Origin: Chloroflexota bacterium
Lineage (GTDB): Bacteria; Chloroflexota; Dehalococcoidia; Lucifugimonadales; UBA1127
Direction: 5' to 3'
DNA length: 5,682 nucleotides
Assembly (NCBI GenBank): GCA_028873745.1
Contig: JAPPNT010000159.1
Span: 1-5,682, forward strand
Shown: positions 1 to 5,621 of the stretch, piece after piece
How the letters are laid out: the number at the start of each line of letters is the position of its first letter
How positions within the stretch are numbered: position 1 is the first letter of the stretch
Position numbers and translations under genes: made by a program
Notes under the pieces: model-generated
The model's input: the letters and a program-made list of their open reading frames with translations, nothing else
Databases searched by the model: none
Told to the model about the DNA's origin: nothing

Positions 1-1
1 C

Positions 2-337
2 GCCGGAGGCGGCGCCGAGCGGGGGCTCCGCCGTGTCGCCACGCTGACCGACGGCTGGCTCCCGCAGGCGCAGATGGACGAGGCCGGCCGGCAGCACATT
101 CAGAAGATGCGCGACTACGCCCGCGAGGCGGGCCGCGACCCGGCGGACATCGAGGTCTGCGGCCGCACCAACCCGGCGCGCATTCCGGAGACCGAGTGGG
201 CGCCGGCCGTCGCGTGGTGGAAGGAGACAGGCGCGACGCAGCTCGACGCCGTCACGATGGGAGCGGGCTACACGTCGCTGGACCAACACATAAACGCCAT
301 CCGCCGCTTCAAGGAAGTCGCGGACAGCGTGGGCTAA
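2..337 (+). CDS. LLM-class F420-dependent oxidoreductase, C-terminal part (cut by window edge)
   Basis: The frame is open from the first bases of the window to TAA at 335-337, so only the last 111 residues are present. They align without gaps, at a constant 900-nt offset, to the C-terminal third of the complete gene that follows. About 59 of 111 residues are identical by eye count, including LRRV, DGW, DYAREAGRDPA, GATQ and AIRRFKE. By that homology it is a luciferase-like (TIM-barrel) flavin/F420-dependent oxidoreductase, a cytosolic enzyme family; the substrate cannot be told. The part seen is the end of the barrel and the C-terminal helices; the cofactor-binding N-terminal half is outside the window. 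The next gene starts 27 nt downstream on the same strand, so the two are probably co-transcribed. The first ATG in the visible part (74) is internal and not the start. Confidence 0.88.
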   Translation, partial: AGGGAERGLRRVATLTDGWLPQAQMDEAGRQHIQKMRDYAREAGRDPADIEVCGRTNPARIPETEWAPAVAWWKETGATQLDAVTMGAGYTSLDQHINAIRRFKEVADSVG

Positions 338-364
338 TCTCACTCGAGTATTGAGGCCATTCGT

Positions 365-1237
365 GTGAAGTTTGGCGTGACCTTCCCGCAGACGGAGATC
401 GGCAACGATCCGGGCGCCATCCGCGAGTTCGCGCAGGTGGCTGAGGAGCTGGGCTACGAGCACATCCTCATCGCCGAGCATGTGTTGGGCGCAGACCCCG
501 TCAAGCACCCCATCCTCGCCGGGCCCTACACCAATAAGACGCCCTTCCATGAGCCCTTTGTCCTCCTTGGCTACCTGGCCGGCGTGACTTCCCGCATCAA
601 GCTGACCACCGGCGTCGTCGTCCTTCCGCAGCGGCAGACGGCGCTCGTCGCGAAGCAGGCCGCGGCCGTCGACGTGCTCACCAACGGCCGGCTGCGCCTC
701 GGCGTCGGCGTCGGCTGGAACCGATTCGAGTACCAGGCGCTGGGGGAAGACTTCCATACTCGCGGCCGCCGCTTGGAGGAGCAGGTGGCCCTGCTCCGCA
801 GGCTGTGGACGGAGGAATCCGTCGACTTTGCCGGGAAGTGGCATACAGTGACCGGCGCAGGCATCAACCCCATGCCCGTGCAGCGGCCCATCCCCATCTG
901 GATGGGTGGTCACGCGGAACCGGTGCTCAGGCGCGTCGGCAGGTTGGCCGACGGCTGGATACCGATGATGCAACCGGACGATGCCTTCCGGGCTGCGATG
1001 CAGCGCATTCACGACTACGCCCGCGAGGCGGGCCGGGACCCGGCCTCCATTGAGATTCGCGGGAGCGTCAACATCGCGCTGACTACGAAGGGAGAGTTGG
1101 CAGCCGCCATCCCGGCGTGGAGGGACATCGGCGCCACGCAGATCGACGCCATAACCATGTTCGGCGGCCTCGACATGCCCCAGAAGCACATAGACGCCAT
1201 CCGCCGCTTCAAGGAATTCGCGGATAGCTTGAGCTAG
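365..1237 (+). CDS. LLM-class F420-dependent oxidoreductase (TIGR03619-like)
   Basis: This 290-residue protein has the normal length for a single-domain luciferase-like monooxygenase/F420 oxidoreductase. Landmarks are the first barrel strand MKFGVTFPQ (1-9), AEH (37-39), the TSRIKLTTGVVVLPQR strand (75-90), VAKQAAAVDVL (95-105), the family-typical GRLRLGVGVGWN (108-119), GEDFHTRGRRLEEQ (127-140) and PVQRPIPIWMGG (171-182) at a phosphate-binding strand/loop. Such enzymes use reduced F420 or FMN for hydride transfer or monooxygenation; I cannot assign a substrate. The start is GTG at 365, preceded by TTGAGG (351-356) with an 8-nt spacer, and MKFGV is the expected N-terminus. No ATG in this frame gives a better family fit. 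It follows its paralog by 27 nt, which indicates a tandem duplication followed by divergence. A convergent junction with two hairpins lies downstream. Confidence 0.93.
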   Translation: MKFGVTFPQTEIGNDPGAIREFAQVAEELGYEHILIAEHVLGADPVKHPILAGPYTNKTPFHEPFVLLGYLAGVTSRIKLTTGVVVLPQRQTALVAKQAAAVDVLTNGRLRLGVGVGWNRFEYQALGEDFHTRGRRLEEQVALLRRLWTEESVDFAGKWHTVTGAGINPMPVQRPIPIWMGGHAEPVLRRVGRLADGWIPMMQPDDAFRAAMQRIHDYAREAGRDPASIEIRGSVNIALTTKGELAAAIPAWRDIGATQIDAITMFGGLDMPQKHIDAIRRFKEFADSLS

Positions 1238-1255
1238 CGATCACAAACCTCACAG

Positions 1256-1275
1256 GGGCGATTCGCGAATTGCCC
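1256..1275 (+). terminator. possible hairpin terminator after the LLM pair
   Basis: A near-perfect dyad begins 18 nt after the LLM stop codon. GGGCGATT (1256-1263) pairs with AATTGCCC (1268-1275) around a CGCG loop, with one G-U wobble. It is followed only by GTTTC, so as an intrinsic terminator it is weak. It could also be a transcript-stabilising hairpin or a protein-binding palindrome. Confidence 0.35.
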
Positions 1276-1306
1276 GTTTCGACGGAAACCTGTTCAAAAA
1301 GGGAAA

Positions 1307-1356
1307 CCCCTTCCGTTCGCCCTGAGCTTGTCGAAGGGTTGACCGAACGGAAGGGG
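1307..1356. repeat. dispersed palindromic repeat with CCTGAGCTTGTCGAAGG core, copy 1
   Basis: A perfect 13-bp inverted repeat, CCCCTTCCGTTCG (1307-1319) and CGAACGGAAGGGG (1344-1356), encloses the core CCCTGAGCTTGTCGAAGGG (1320-1338). The core can form its own small stem (CCCT/AGGG plus GA/TC). A related core occurs at 3309-3327, identical at 15 of 19 positions, also between convergent genes. From general knowledge, this core (its translation RPELVEG often appears in spurious ORFs) is a very common dispersed intergenic repeat in many environmental bacterial genomes. No transposase or other protein gene is associated with it here. Confidence 0.85.
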
Positions 1357-1370
1357 CTCTTTCTTAGTCT
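1307..1370. terminator. probable bidirectional intrinsic terminator
   Basis: The 13-bp stem lies between the convergent ends of the LLM gene (1237) and the selenoprotein gene (1386). Read on the plus strand, the stem is followed by CTCTTTCTTAGTCTT (1357-1371). Read on the minus strand, it is followed by TTTCCCTTTTTGAACA (complement of 1291-1306). Both sides are U-rich, so one hairpin could stop both transcripts. The 24-nt loop is longer than in classic terminators, which lowers confidence. Confidence 0.6.
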
Positions 1371-1385
1371 TGCCGGCCGTTGCAG

Positions 1386-2057
1386 CTACCCGCCGGATTC
1401 CGCAGGCTCGCGCTGCGGGCGCATCATCCCGCCGCCCTCGCGCATCCGGGGCGTGGCGGTGATGTACTCCTTGTAGTAGCGCGCCGTCGAGCCCTCGCGC
1501 ATGCGCTCCCGCAGGTCAAAGTAGTCCTCCAGGCTCGACCGCAGGTCGGACTCAACCGTCCAACCCGCCTTGAAGAAGCCGCGGCCCGTGTGGTCGATGA
1601 TCCAGCTCATGTTGGGCATGCCGCTCCACGCCCGGTGCACCGCGCCCTCCAGGTCGTCGACGACGATGGTTCGCGGCGTGCCGTGCCGGTCCCGCATGAG
1701 GCGCGCCTGCTCAAACTTCTGCTCGATGCTCTTGTGCTCCGGCCACTGCGGGAAGTCGTCCGGGTGCGCCTCTCGCACGTAGACAAAGAGGAAGTGCGCC
1801 CGGTCCGCGTAGTCACGGGTCAGCTGGTCCATGAGGGGGAACTCCCCCTGGCACGGCGGTCAGGTGATGGAGCCGAACTCGATTACCACCGGCTTGCCCT
1901 TCAGGTCGGACAGGCTCAGCTCGCCACCGTCGAGGAGAGGCAGCGTGAAATCCGGCGCGACGTCGCCCGCGTGGTGGATCTCCTTCAGGAGCTGGAACTC
2001 GGCCTGCGACGGCCGCCAGACTTCGTAGTTGTACTCACGGCCCAGCCACTCTGACAT
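1386..2057 (-). CDS. selenoprotein candidate: iodothyronine deiodinase-like / redoxin-fold protein with in-frame TGA (Sec66)
   Basis: Reading through TGA at 1860-1862 gives one 223-residue protein. Residues about 31-60 are redoxin-like (GDVAPDFTLPLLDG, then the strand PVVIEFGSIT); Sec66 is followed by PPC (67-69). FGSxTUPP is the iodothyronine deiodinase active-site signature. Downstream, FVYVREAH (91-98), PEHKSIEQKF (106-115), IVVDD and WIIDHTGRGFFKAG follow the deiodinase pattern. As I recall mouse Dio3 (Ser167, Thr169, Sec170, Tyr197, Glu200, His202), S63, T65, U66, Y93, E96 and H98 fall at exactly the same spacings, and H108 matches its later active-site His after a shorter loop. Unlike vertebrate enzymes it has Cys69, making a U-x-x-C pair, so it may be a thiol/selenol redoxin or peroxidase rather than a true dehalogenase. 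No signal peptide or membrane segment is evident. The start is ATG 2057, with GGAGGG 4 nt upstream. The C-terminal 40 residues (RMREG...ESGG) are a polar extension. A TGA-killed pseudogene is the alternative, made unlikely by the flanking conservation and hairpin. Confidence 0.85.
1829..1856 (-). promoter_or_regulatory. bacterial SECIS-like hairpin
   Basis: Within the coding sequence, just after the TGA, the mRNA can fold as follows: CCGUG pairs with CAUGG (5 bp, one G-U), then a CC bulge on the 5' side, then AGGGGG paired with CCCCCU (6 bp), closed by an AGUU loop. Sixteen nucleotides separate the UGA from the loop, and the loop has G at its second position. Both agree with the known bacterial SECIS pattern (short hairpin directly downstream of UGA, G in the first two loop bases). 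It would recruit SelB with Sec-tRNA. Confidence 0.75.
1860..1862 (-). other. in-frame TGA, probable selenocysteine codon (Sec66)
   Basis: The TGA lies between ACC (Thr65) and CCG (Pro67) in the active-site motif SIT-U-PPC. Homology to one protein family continues without a frame change on both sides of it, so it is neither a frameshift nor a gene boundary. The downstream fragment also lacks its own convincing ribosome site before the next ATG (1832), because that region is occupied by the hairpin. Incorporation requires selA, selB, selC and selD, none of which is in this window. Confidence 0.82.
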
Positions 2058-2097
2058 AACGCCCTCCATTGACCTTGATGGCCCCTTGCTGGTTGCG

Positions 2098-2113
2098 GCC
2101 AGCATACGCTGGC
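2098..2113. promoter_or_regulatory. short palindrome overlapping the minus-strand -10, possible operator
   Basis: GCCAGC (2098-2103) and GCTGGC (2108-2113) form a perfect 6-bp inverted repeat around ATAC. It covers the candidate -10 box of the selenoprotein promoter, a position where a repressor could act. Short GC-rich dyads also occur by chance in such DNA. Confidence 0.25.
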
Positions 2114-2129
2114 GGGAACGGCCGGGCAA
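2101..2129 (-). promoter_or_regulatory. candidate sigma-70-type promoter for the selenoprotein gene
   Basis: On the minus strand, TTGCCC (2129-2124) and TATGCT (2106-2101) are separated by 17 nt, matching the consensus at 4 of 6 positions each. The predicted transcription start near 2094 would leave a leader of about 37 nt before ATG 2057. Confidence 0.4.
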
Positions 2130-2142
2130 GCCGCGTCCTTCC

Positions 2143-2172
2143 TTGACCCTCTGCGCTCCCGACTCCTATACT
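2143..2172 (+). promoter_or_regulatory. sigma-70-type promoter for the Gfo/Idh/MocA gene
   Basis: TTGACC (2143-2148) and TATACT (2167-2172) are separated by 18 nt, each matching the consensus at 5 of 6 positions. In this GC-rich intergenic DNA the pair stands out. A start near 2179 would give a leader of about 57 nt to ATG 2236. Confidence 0.6.
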
Positions 2173-2235
2173 CGCCTTCCACCACTCGGATTGGATGGCT
2201 GCGCCTGTTGCGCGGCCACATGGAAAGGGGGAGCC

Positions 2236-3255
2236 ATGGCAAGTTCACGAATACGCGCCGCATTCATCGGGGCTGGGAAGCAGGCGAACTGGCGCCACTA
2301 CCCTTCCGTCGCCACCCAGCCGGACGTCGAGCTCGCGGCGCTCTGCGACCTCATCCCGGAGAAGGCGGAGGAAACGGCCGCGCGCTGGGAGGTGCCCAAG
2401 GTCTATTCCGACTACAAGCAGATGCTCGACGAGGTCGACCCGGAGGTGGTCTACGTCATCATGCCGCCCCAGGACGTCTTCGAGCCGGCGCACTACGTCC
2501 TGAGCCAGGGCCGCAACCTCTTCATCGAGAAGGCGCCGACCGTCACGTTGAACGCAATCAAGCTGCTGGCCCACTACGCCGAGGTCAACGATTGCACGAC
2601 CATGGTGGGGTACCAGCGGAGGCATCTGCCCTCGGTTGCGGCGCTCAAGGCGCGGGTCGAAGAGCGCGGTCCCATCCACGCGGTCACCGTCGCCAACCTG
2701 AAGTCGGCGGGCGACGTCACCAGGCACGCCGGCGGCGTGAACGTGCTGGACATCTTCACCAGCGACGGCATGCACTCGGTCGACCACATCCGCTGGCTGG
2801 GCGGAGGGGAGATCACGCGCCTGACCAGCAGCGTGCGGACCGTGCACCAACCGGGGCCCGTGGCGAACTCCATCATGGCCCAGATCGAGTTCGGCAACGG
2901 CGTCGTTGGCCAGCTCCACTACAGCGTCATCAGCGGCGGCGCCAAGATTGTGCCGGGAGCCACGGCTCCAGGGTTCTTCCGTACGGAGCTCTTCGGCAAG
3001 AACGTCACGGCCACCATCGACGCCGACCGGCAGAGCACATACGTGGAGGACAGCGGAGAGTTGGAGGTCTACGACTCCAAGGTTTTCAGCCAGGAGCTCG
3101 GCAGCAACCCCGAGCACTACCTGGGGTTCTGGCACATGCACCGCTACTTCATCGACTGCCTGCAGGCCGGCGAGCAGCCAAACGCCCACTTCGGCGACGC
3201 CGTCAGGACGTGGGAACTCATCCAGCGGATCTACGACGCCGCGCCCGACTGGTAG
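2236..3255 (+). CDS. Gfo/Idh/MocA family NAD(P)-dependent oxidoreductase
   Basis: This 339-residue protein has the usual length and two-domain layout of the family. The N-terminal Rossmann domain has the dinucleotide loop IGAGKQA (11-17), the acid/Asp region ALCDLIPEKA (35-44), VVYVIMPP (71-78), and EKAPTVT (98-104), a variant of the EKP motif with K99. The C-terminal domain has SDGMHSVDHIRWLGG (176-190), matching the conserved substrate-site pattern with H180, D183 and H184. Members oxidise or reduce sugars, inositols and related polyols in the cytosol; the substrate here cannot be assigned. The frame is open further upstream, but ATG 2236 follows a purine-rich AAAGGGGGAG stretch (2224-2233) and gives the expected N-terminus SSRIRAAFIGAG. 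It is a single gene, divergent from the selenoprotein gene and convergent with ispH. Confidence 0.92.
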   Translation: MASSRIRAAFIGAGKQANWRHYPSVATQPDVELAALCDLIPEKAEETAARWEVPKVYSDYKQMLDEVDPEVVYVIMPPQDVFEPAHYVLSQGRNLFIEKAPTVTLNAIKLLAHYAEVNDCTTMVGYQRRHLPSVAALKARVEERGPIHAVTVANLKSAGDVTRHAGGVNVLDIFTSDGMHSVDHIRWLGGGEITRLTSSVRTVHQPGPVANSIMAQIEFGNGVVGQLHYSVISGGAKIVPGATAPGFFRTELFGKNVTATIDADRQSTYVEDSGELEVYDSKVFSQELGSNPEHYLGFWHMHRYFIDCLQAGEQPNAHFGDAVRTWELIQRIYDAAPDW

Positions 3256-3275
3256 ACGACAAACCGGCAAACGGG

Positions 3276-3340
3276 GCCGCCGTTCATCCTGCGGAAAATC
3301 GAAGCCTGTCCTGAGGCTCTCGAAGGGGATGAACGGCGGC
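3276..3340. repeat. dispersed palindromic repeat, diverged copy 2, possible bidirectional terminator
   Basis: A perfect 14-bp inverted repeat, GCCGCCGTTCATCC (3276-3289) and GGATGAACGGCGGC (3327-3340), encloses a 37-nt interior with the core TCCTGAGGCTCTCGAAGGG (3309-3327). The core matches copy 1 at 15 of 19 positions. The interior has about 18 extra bases (3290-3308) left of the core relative to copy 1. It lies between the convergent stops of the dehydrogenase (3255) and ispH (3368). Neither flank is T-rich, so termination would be less efficient than at copy 1. Confidence 0.8.
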
Positions 3341-3367
3341 TTGGTGCAGTCCTGAACCGGGCGGGGG

Positions 3368-4276
3368 CTAGTCCCGCAGCTCGCGCGGCAGGACGAAGGT
3401 GACGTCCTCGTCGATGACGTCGCGCGCGACGATCGACGACGGCTCCAGCTTGGCTACGACGGCCTCGACGAGGCTCTCCGGCGTCGACGCGCCGGACACG
3501 ATGCCGACGCGCTTCGCGCCCACGACGGCGTCCTCGGGCAGCTCGTCGGGGCCGTTCACCAGGTGGGCGGGCACGCCCATCGCCTCCACGACCTCGCGGA
3601 GGCGGTTGCAGTTCGAGCTGTTGCTCGCGCCGATGACCAGCACCACGTCCGAGTCCTCCGCCAGCGACTTGGCGGCCATTTGCCGGTTGGTGGTAGCGTA
3701 GCAGATGTCGTTGCGCACCAGCATGTTCGGGAACCGCGCACGCAGCGCGTCCACAATCTCCTTCGTGTCGTCGACGCTCAGCGTCGTCTGGGTCAGGGCC
3801 GCCACGCGCTGCGGGTCCGGCACTTCCACGGTCTCCGCGTCCGCCACCGTCTCGACGACGATGGTCCGGTCGGGCGCCTCGCCGGACGTGCCGATGGTCT
3901 CCGGGTGATCGCGGTGCCCCACCAGCAGGATGGTGTATTCCTGACCGCCGTACTTGATTGCCTCCAGGTGCACCTTGGTCACAAGGGGGCACGTAGCATC
4001 GAGCACGCGCAGCCCGCGCCGGTCTGCCTCGTGCCGCACCTCGGGCGAGACACCGTGGGCGCTGAAGATCACCATCTGCCCGTCCGGAACCTCTTCGAGC
4101 TCCTCGACGAAGATGGCGCCCTTGCCCCGCAATTCCTCGACGACGAACGGGTTGTGCACGATCTCATGCCGCACGTACACGGGACTGCCGAAGCGCTCCA
4201 GCGCCAGCTCCACAATGTCGATGGCGCGCACCACGCCGGCGCAGAACCCCCTCGGCGACCCGAGAATGACTTCCAT
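3368..4276 (-). CDS. ispH: 4-hydroxy-3-methylbut-2-enyl diphosphate reductase (IspH/LytB)
   Basis: This enzyme performs the last step of the MEP isoprenoid pathway, reducing HMBPP to IPP and DMAPP with a [4Fe-4S] cluster in the cytosol. The 302 residues are the usual length. The three cluster cysteines are C12 (SPRGFCAGV), C96 (DATCPLV) and C192 (NDICYATTNRQ). H41 (EIVHNP), H74 (SAHGVSP), H124 and the catalytic E126 (HPETIGTSGE) are present, as are the substrate-contact motifs ASNSSNCNRL (217-226) and SGASTPE (261-267). The start is ATG 4276, with GGAGGG 4 nt upstream, which places the first cysteine at residue 12 as in E. coli. An upstream in-frame ATG at 4291 overlaps that ribosome site and would add five residues. 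It lies 72 nt downstream of dinB on the same strand and may share its transcript or use its own promoter. Confidence 0.97.
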   Translation of the reverse strand: MEVILGSPRGFCAGVVRAIDIVELALERFGSPVYVRHEIVHNPFVVEELRGKGAIFVEELEEVPDGQMVIFSAHGVSPEVRHEADRRGLRVLDATCPLVTKVHLEAIKYGGQEYTILLVGHRDHPETIGTSGEAPDRTIVVETVADAETVEVPDPQRVAALTQTTLSVDDTKEIVDALRARFPNMLVRNDICYATTNRQMAAKSLAEDSDVVLVIGASNSSNCNRLREVVEAMGVPAHLVNGPDELPEDAVVGAKRVGIVSGASTPESLVEAVVAKLEPSSIVARDVIDEDVTFVLPRELRD

Positions 4277-4293
4277 GATGCCCTCCAGCACCC

Positions 4294-4322
4294 ATGCTAC
4301 AGGCTCGCGGGCGGCGGCTCAA
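4294..4322 (-). promoter_or_regulatory. weak candidate promoter for ispH
   Basis: In the 72-nt dinB-ispH gap the minus strand has TTGAGC (4322-4317) and TAGCAT (4299-4294), 17 nt apart, each 4 of 6 to consensus. The transcription start would fall next to the ribosome site, giving a leader of only about 11 nt. Read-through from dinB is the alternative. Confidence 0.3.
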
Positions 4323-4348
4323 CTGCGCGGGGCGCTTGCAGCCTTCCC

Positions 4349-5416
4349 TCAATCATCCCCAAACAGCGCAAGCTGCGGGTTCTCCGGCGCCGGCCCGAAG
4401 TGCGAGACGCCGACGCCGAGCAGCCGAAACCACCTGCCGGGCCCGGCCTCCCGCTCCAGGATGCCCTGCGCGACTGTGTCAATCTCCGAGGCCTCGCTGA
4501 CGGGCGCGGCGATCGTCACCTGCCGCGTGAACGTGGTAAAGTCGGACAGCCGGAGCTTCAGTGTGACCGTACGCCCCTGCAGCCCGCTGCCCTCCAAGTG
4601 CCGCGCCACCCGGTCGCTCAGACGCCGCACGATGTCCCGCAGCTCCTCCAGCTCCGACACGTCCTCGGCCAGTGTCGTCTCGGCGCTCACGGACTTCGTC
4701 TCCCGCTCCGTCGAGACCGGGTGATCGTCCTGGCCGTTCGCCATGAGCCGCACTTCCGGCCCTCGCTTGCCGAACCACCCAGAGAACCACTCATCCGGTC
4801 TCGCCGCAAGCTGCCCGATGGTGTGGATGCCCTCAGTCTCCAGCCGCGCCGCCGTCTTTGGGCCGATGCCCCACAGCTTTCGCACCGCCAGCGGCGCGAG
4901 GAACGCCGCCTCGCCCCCCGGCGGCACCACCGTCAGCCCGTCGGGCTTGTCGAAGTCCGACGCTACCTTCGCCACCGATTTGCACGTAGACACGCCGACG
5001 GAGATGGTCAGCCCCACATCGGCGCGCACCCGCGCTTTGATCTCGCGGGCGATGGACTCCGCTTCCCGCTCCGGCGTGACGAGGGCCGTCACATCGAGGT
5101 ACGCCTCGTCGAGCGAGAGCGGCTCCACCAGCGGCGTCACGCCCAGGAAGATGGCGCGGATCTGCTCGGACACCTCCCGGTAGCGGTCGAAGCGGGGCCG
5201 CACGATGACGGCGCGCGGGCACTGCCGCGCCGCGACACTCATCGGCATGGCCGAGTGCACGCCGAACCGCCGCGCCTCGTACGATGCCGCCGCCACGACG
5301 CCCCGCGACGTGGGCGACCCGCCGACCAGCACCGGCTTGCCCGCCAGATCCGGGTTGTCCCTTTGCTCAACGGACGCGTAGAAGGCGTCCATGTCCGCGT
5401 GCAATATGTGCCGCAT
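4349..5416 (-). CDS. dinB: DNA polymerase IV (Y-family translesion polymerase)
   Basis: This is a 355-residue, full-length Y-family polymerase that copies past damaged bases. The palm begins with HADMDAFYASVEQ (6-18), carrying metal ligand D8 and the steric gate F12; the second acidic motif SLDEAYLDVT (101-110) supplies D103 and E104. Fingers motifs ARRFGVHSAMPM and PRFDRYRE, the thumb helix-hairpin LWGIGPKTAARL and the little-finger domain (about 240-340) follow in order. The C-terminus ends QLALFGDD, a beta-clamp-binding motif of the QLxLF type, so the gene is intact to its end. The start ATG 5416 gives the conserved N-terminus and follows AAGGGG (5431-5426) by 9 nt. I see no clear LexA box upstream, so SOS control is not shown. 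ispH lies downstream on the same strand. Confidence 0.96.
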   Translation of the reverse strand: MRHILHADMDAFYASVEQRDNPDLAGKPVLVGGSPTSRGVVAAASYEARRFGVHSAMPMSVAARQCPRAVIVRPRFDRYREVSEQIRAIFLGVTPLVEPLSLDEAYLDVTALVTPEREAESIAREIKARVRADVGLTISVGVSTCKSVAKVASDFDKPDGLTVVPPGGEAAFLAPLAVRKLWGIGPKTAARLETEGIHTIGQLAARPDEWFSGWFGKRGPEVRLMANGQDDHPVSTERETKSVSAETTLAEDVSELEELRDIVRRLSDRVARHLEGSGLQGRTVTLKLRLSDFTTFTRQVTIAAPVSEASEIDTVAQGILEREAGPGRWFRLLGVGVSHFGPAPENPQLALFGDD

Positions 5417-5441
5417 GTGCCGATACCCCTTGTCGGCGCAC

Positions 5442-5469
5442 CTTACACCAACTGGAACACATGTGCCAA
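5442..5469 (-). promoter_or_regulatory. candidate promoter for dinB
   Basis: On the minus strand, TTGGCA (5469-5464, 5 of 6) and TGTAAG (5447-5442, 4 of 6) are 16 nt apart. The start would lie about 20 nt before ATG 5416, just ahead of the AAGGGG ribosome site. A CACATGTG palindrome (5458-5465) lies in the spacer, overlapping the edge of the -35 box. The rest of 5417-5566 shows no gene. Confidence 0.35.
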
Positions 5470-5566
5470 ACCATGCGGGAGGGTGCGCGGAGAAGGAAGC
5501 GGAGTCGCCACAACGACTGCGGGGCGGGCGGGAAGGGCCGGAACTACATTGTCAGACCAATAGAGA

Positions 5567-5599
5567 GACCGCCCGAGGCGTCCATCGCCCCGGACGGTC
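5567..5599 (-). terminator. intrinsic terminator of the right-edge gene
   Basis: On the minus strand, GACCGTCCGGGGCG (5599-5586) pairs over its full 14 positions with CGCCTCGGGCGGTC (5580-5567) around a 5-nt loop, followed by TCTCTATTGG. Two of the pairs are G-U wobbles on this strand; on the plus strand they would be A-C mismatches, so the hairpin is oriented for minus-strand transcription. It lies 22 nt beyond the stop codon at 5622-5624. Confidence 0.75.
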
Positions 5600-5621
5600 C
5601 TGCGTTTCAGAGTTGCGAGGG

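Noticed and set aside
1270..1476. A 68-codon plus-strand open frame containing RPELVEG
   Set aside because: RPELVEG is the translation of the intergenic repeat core, a known source of spurious small ORFs; it also runs into the antisense of the selenoprotein gene.
1380..2054. A 224-codon plus-strand open frame spanning the selenoprotein gene
   Set aside because: It mirrors the minus-strand gene almost exactly and encodes an Arg/Val/Leu-rich shadow; the minus-strand reading has clear family homology.
1386..2057. Selenoprotein gene as a pseudogene or as two separate genes
   Set aside because: The only defect is a TGA exactly at the catalytic Sec site, both sides stay in one frame with conserved residues, and a SECIS-like hairpin follows.
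2245..3270. A 341-codon minus-strand open frame
   Set aside because: It is antisense to the Gfo/Idh/MocA gene, with no recognisable motifs.
2208..3314. A 368-codon plus-strand frame overlapping the dehydrogenase gene
   Set aside because: It is a +1-type shadow of the true frame, rich in Arg, Gly and Ala without domain signatures.
5451..5470. LexA/SOS box upstream of dinB
   Set aside because: GGAACACATGTGCC is only an 8-bp CACATGTG palindrome with asymmetrical flanks; it does not match GAACN4GTTC or the CTGT-N8-ACAG type.
3563..5563. A 666-codon open frame on the plus strand across ispH and dinB
   Set aside because: It is antisense to two intact, motif-complete genes; its His/Arg-rich translation resembles no family and is what GC-rich codon bias produces on the opposite strand.
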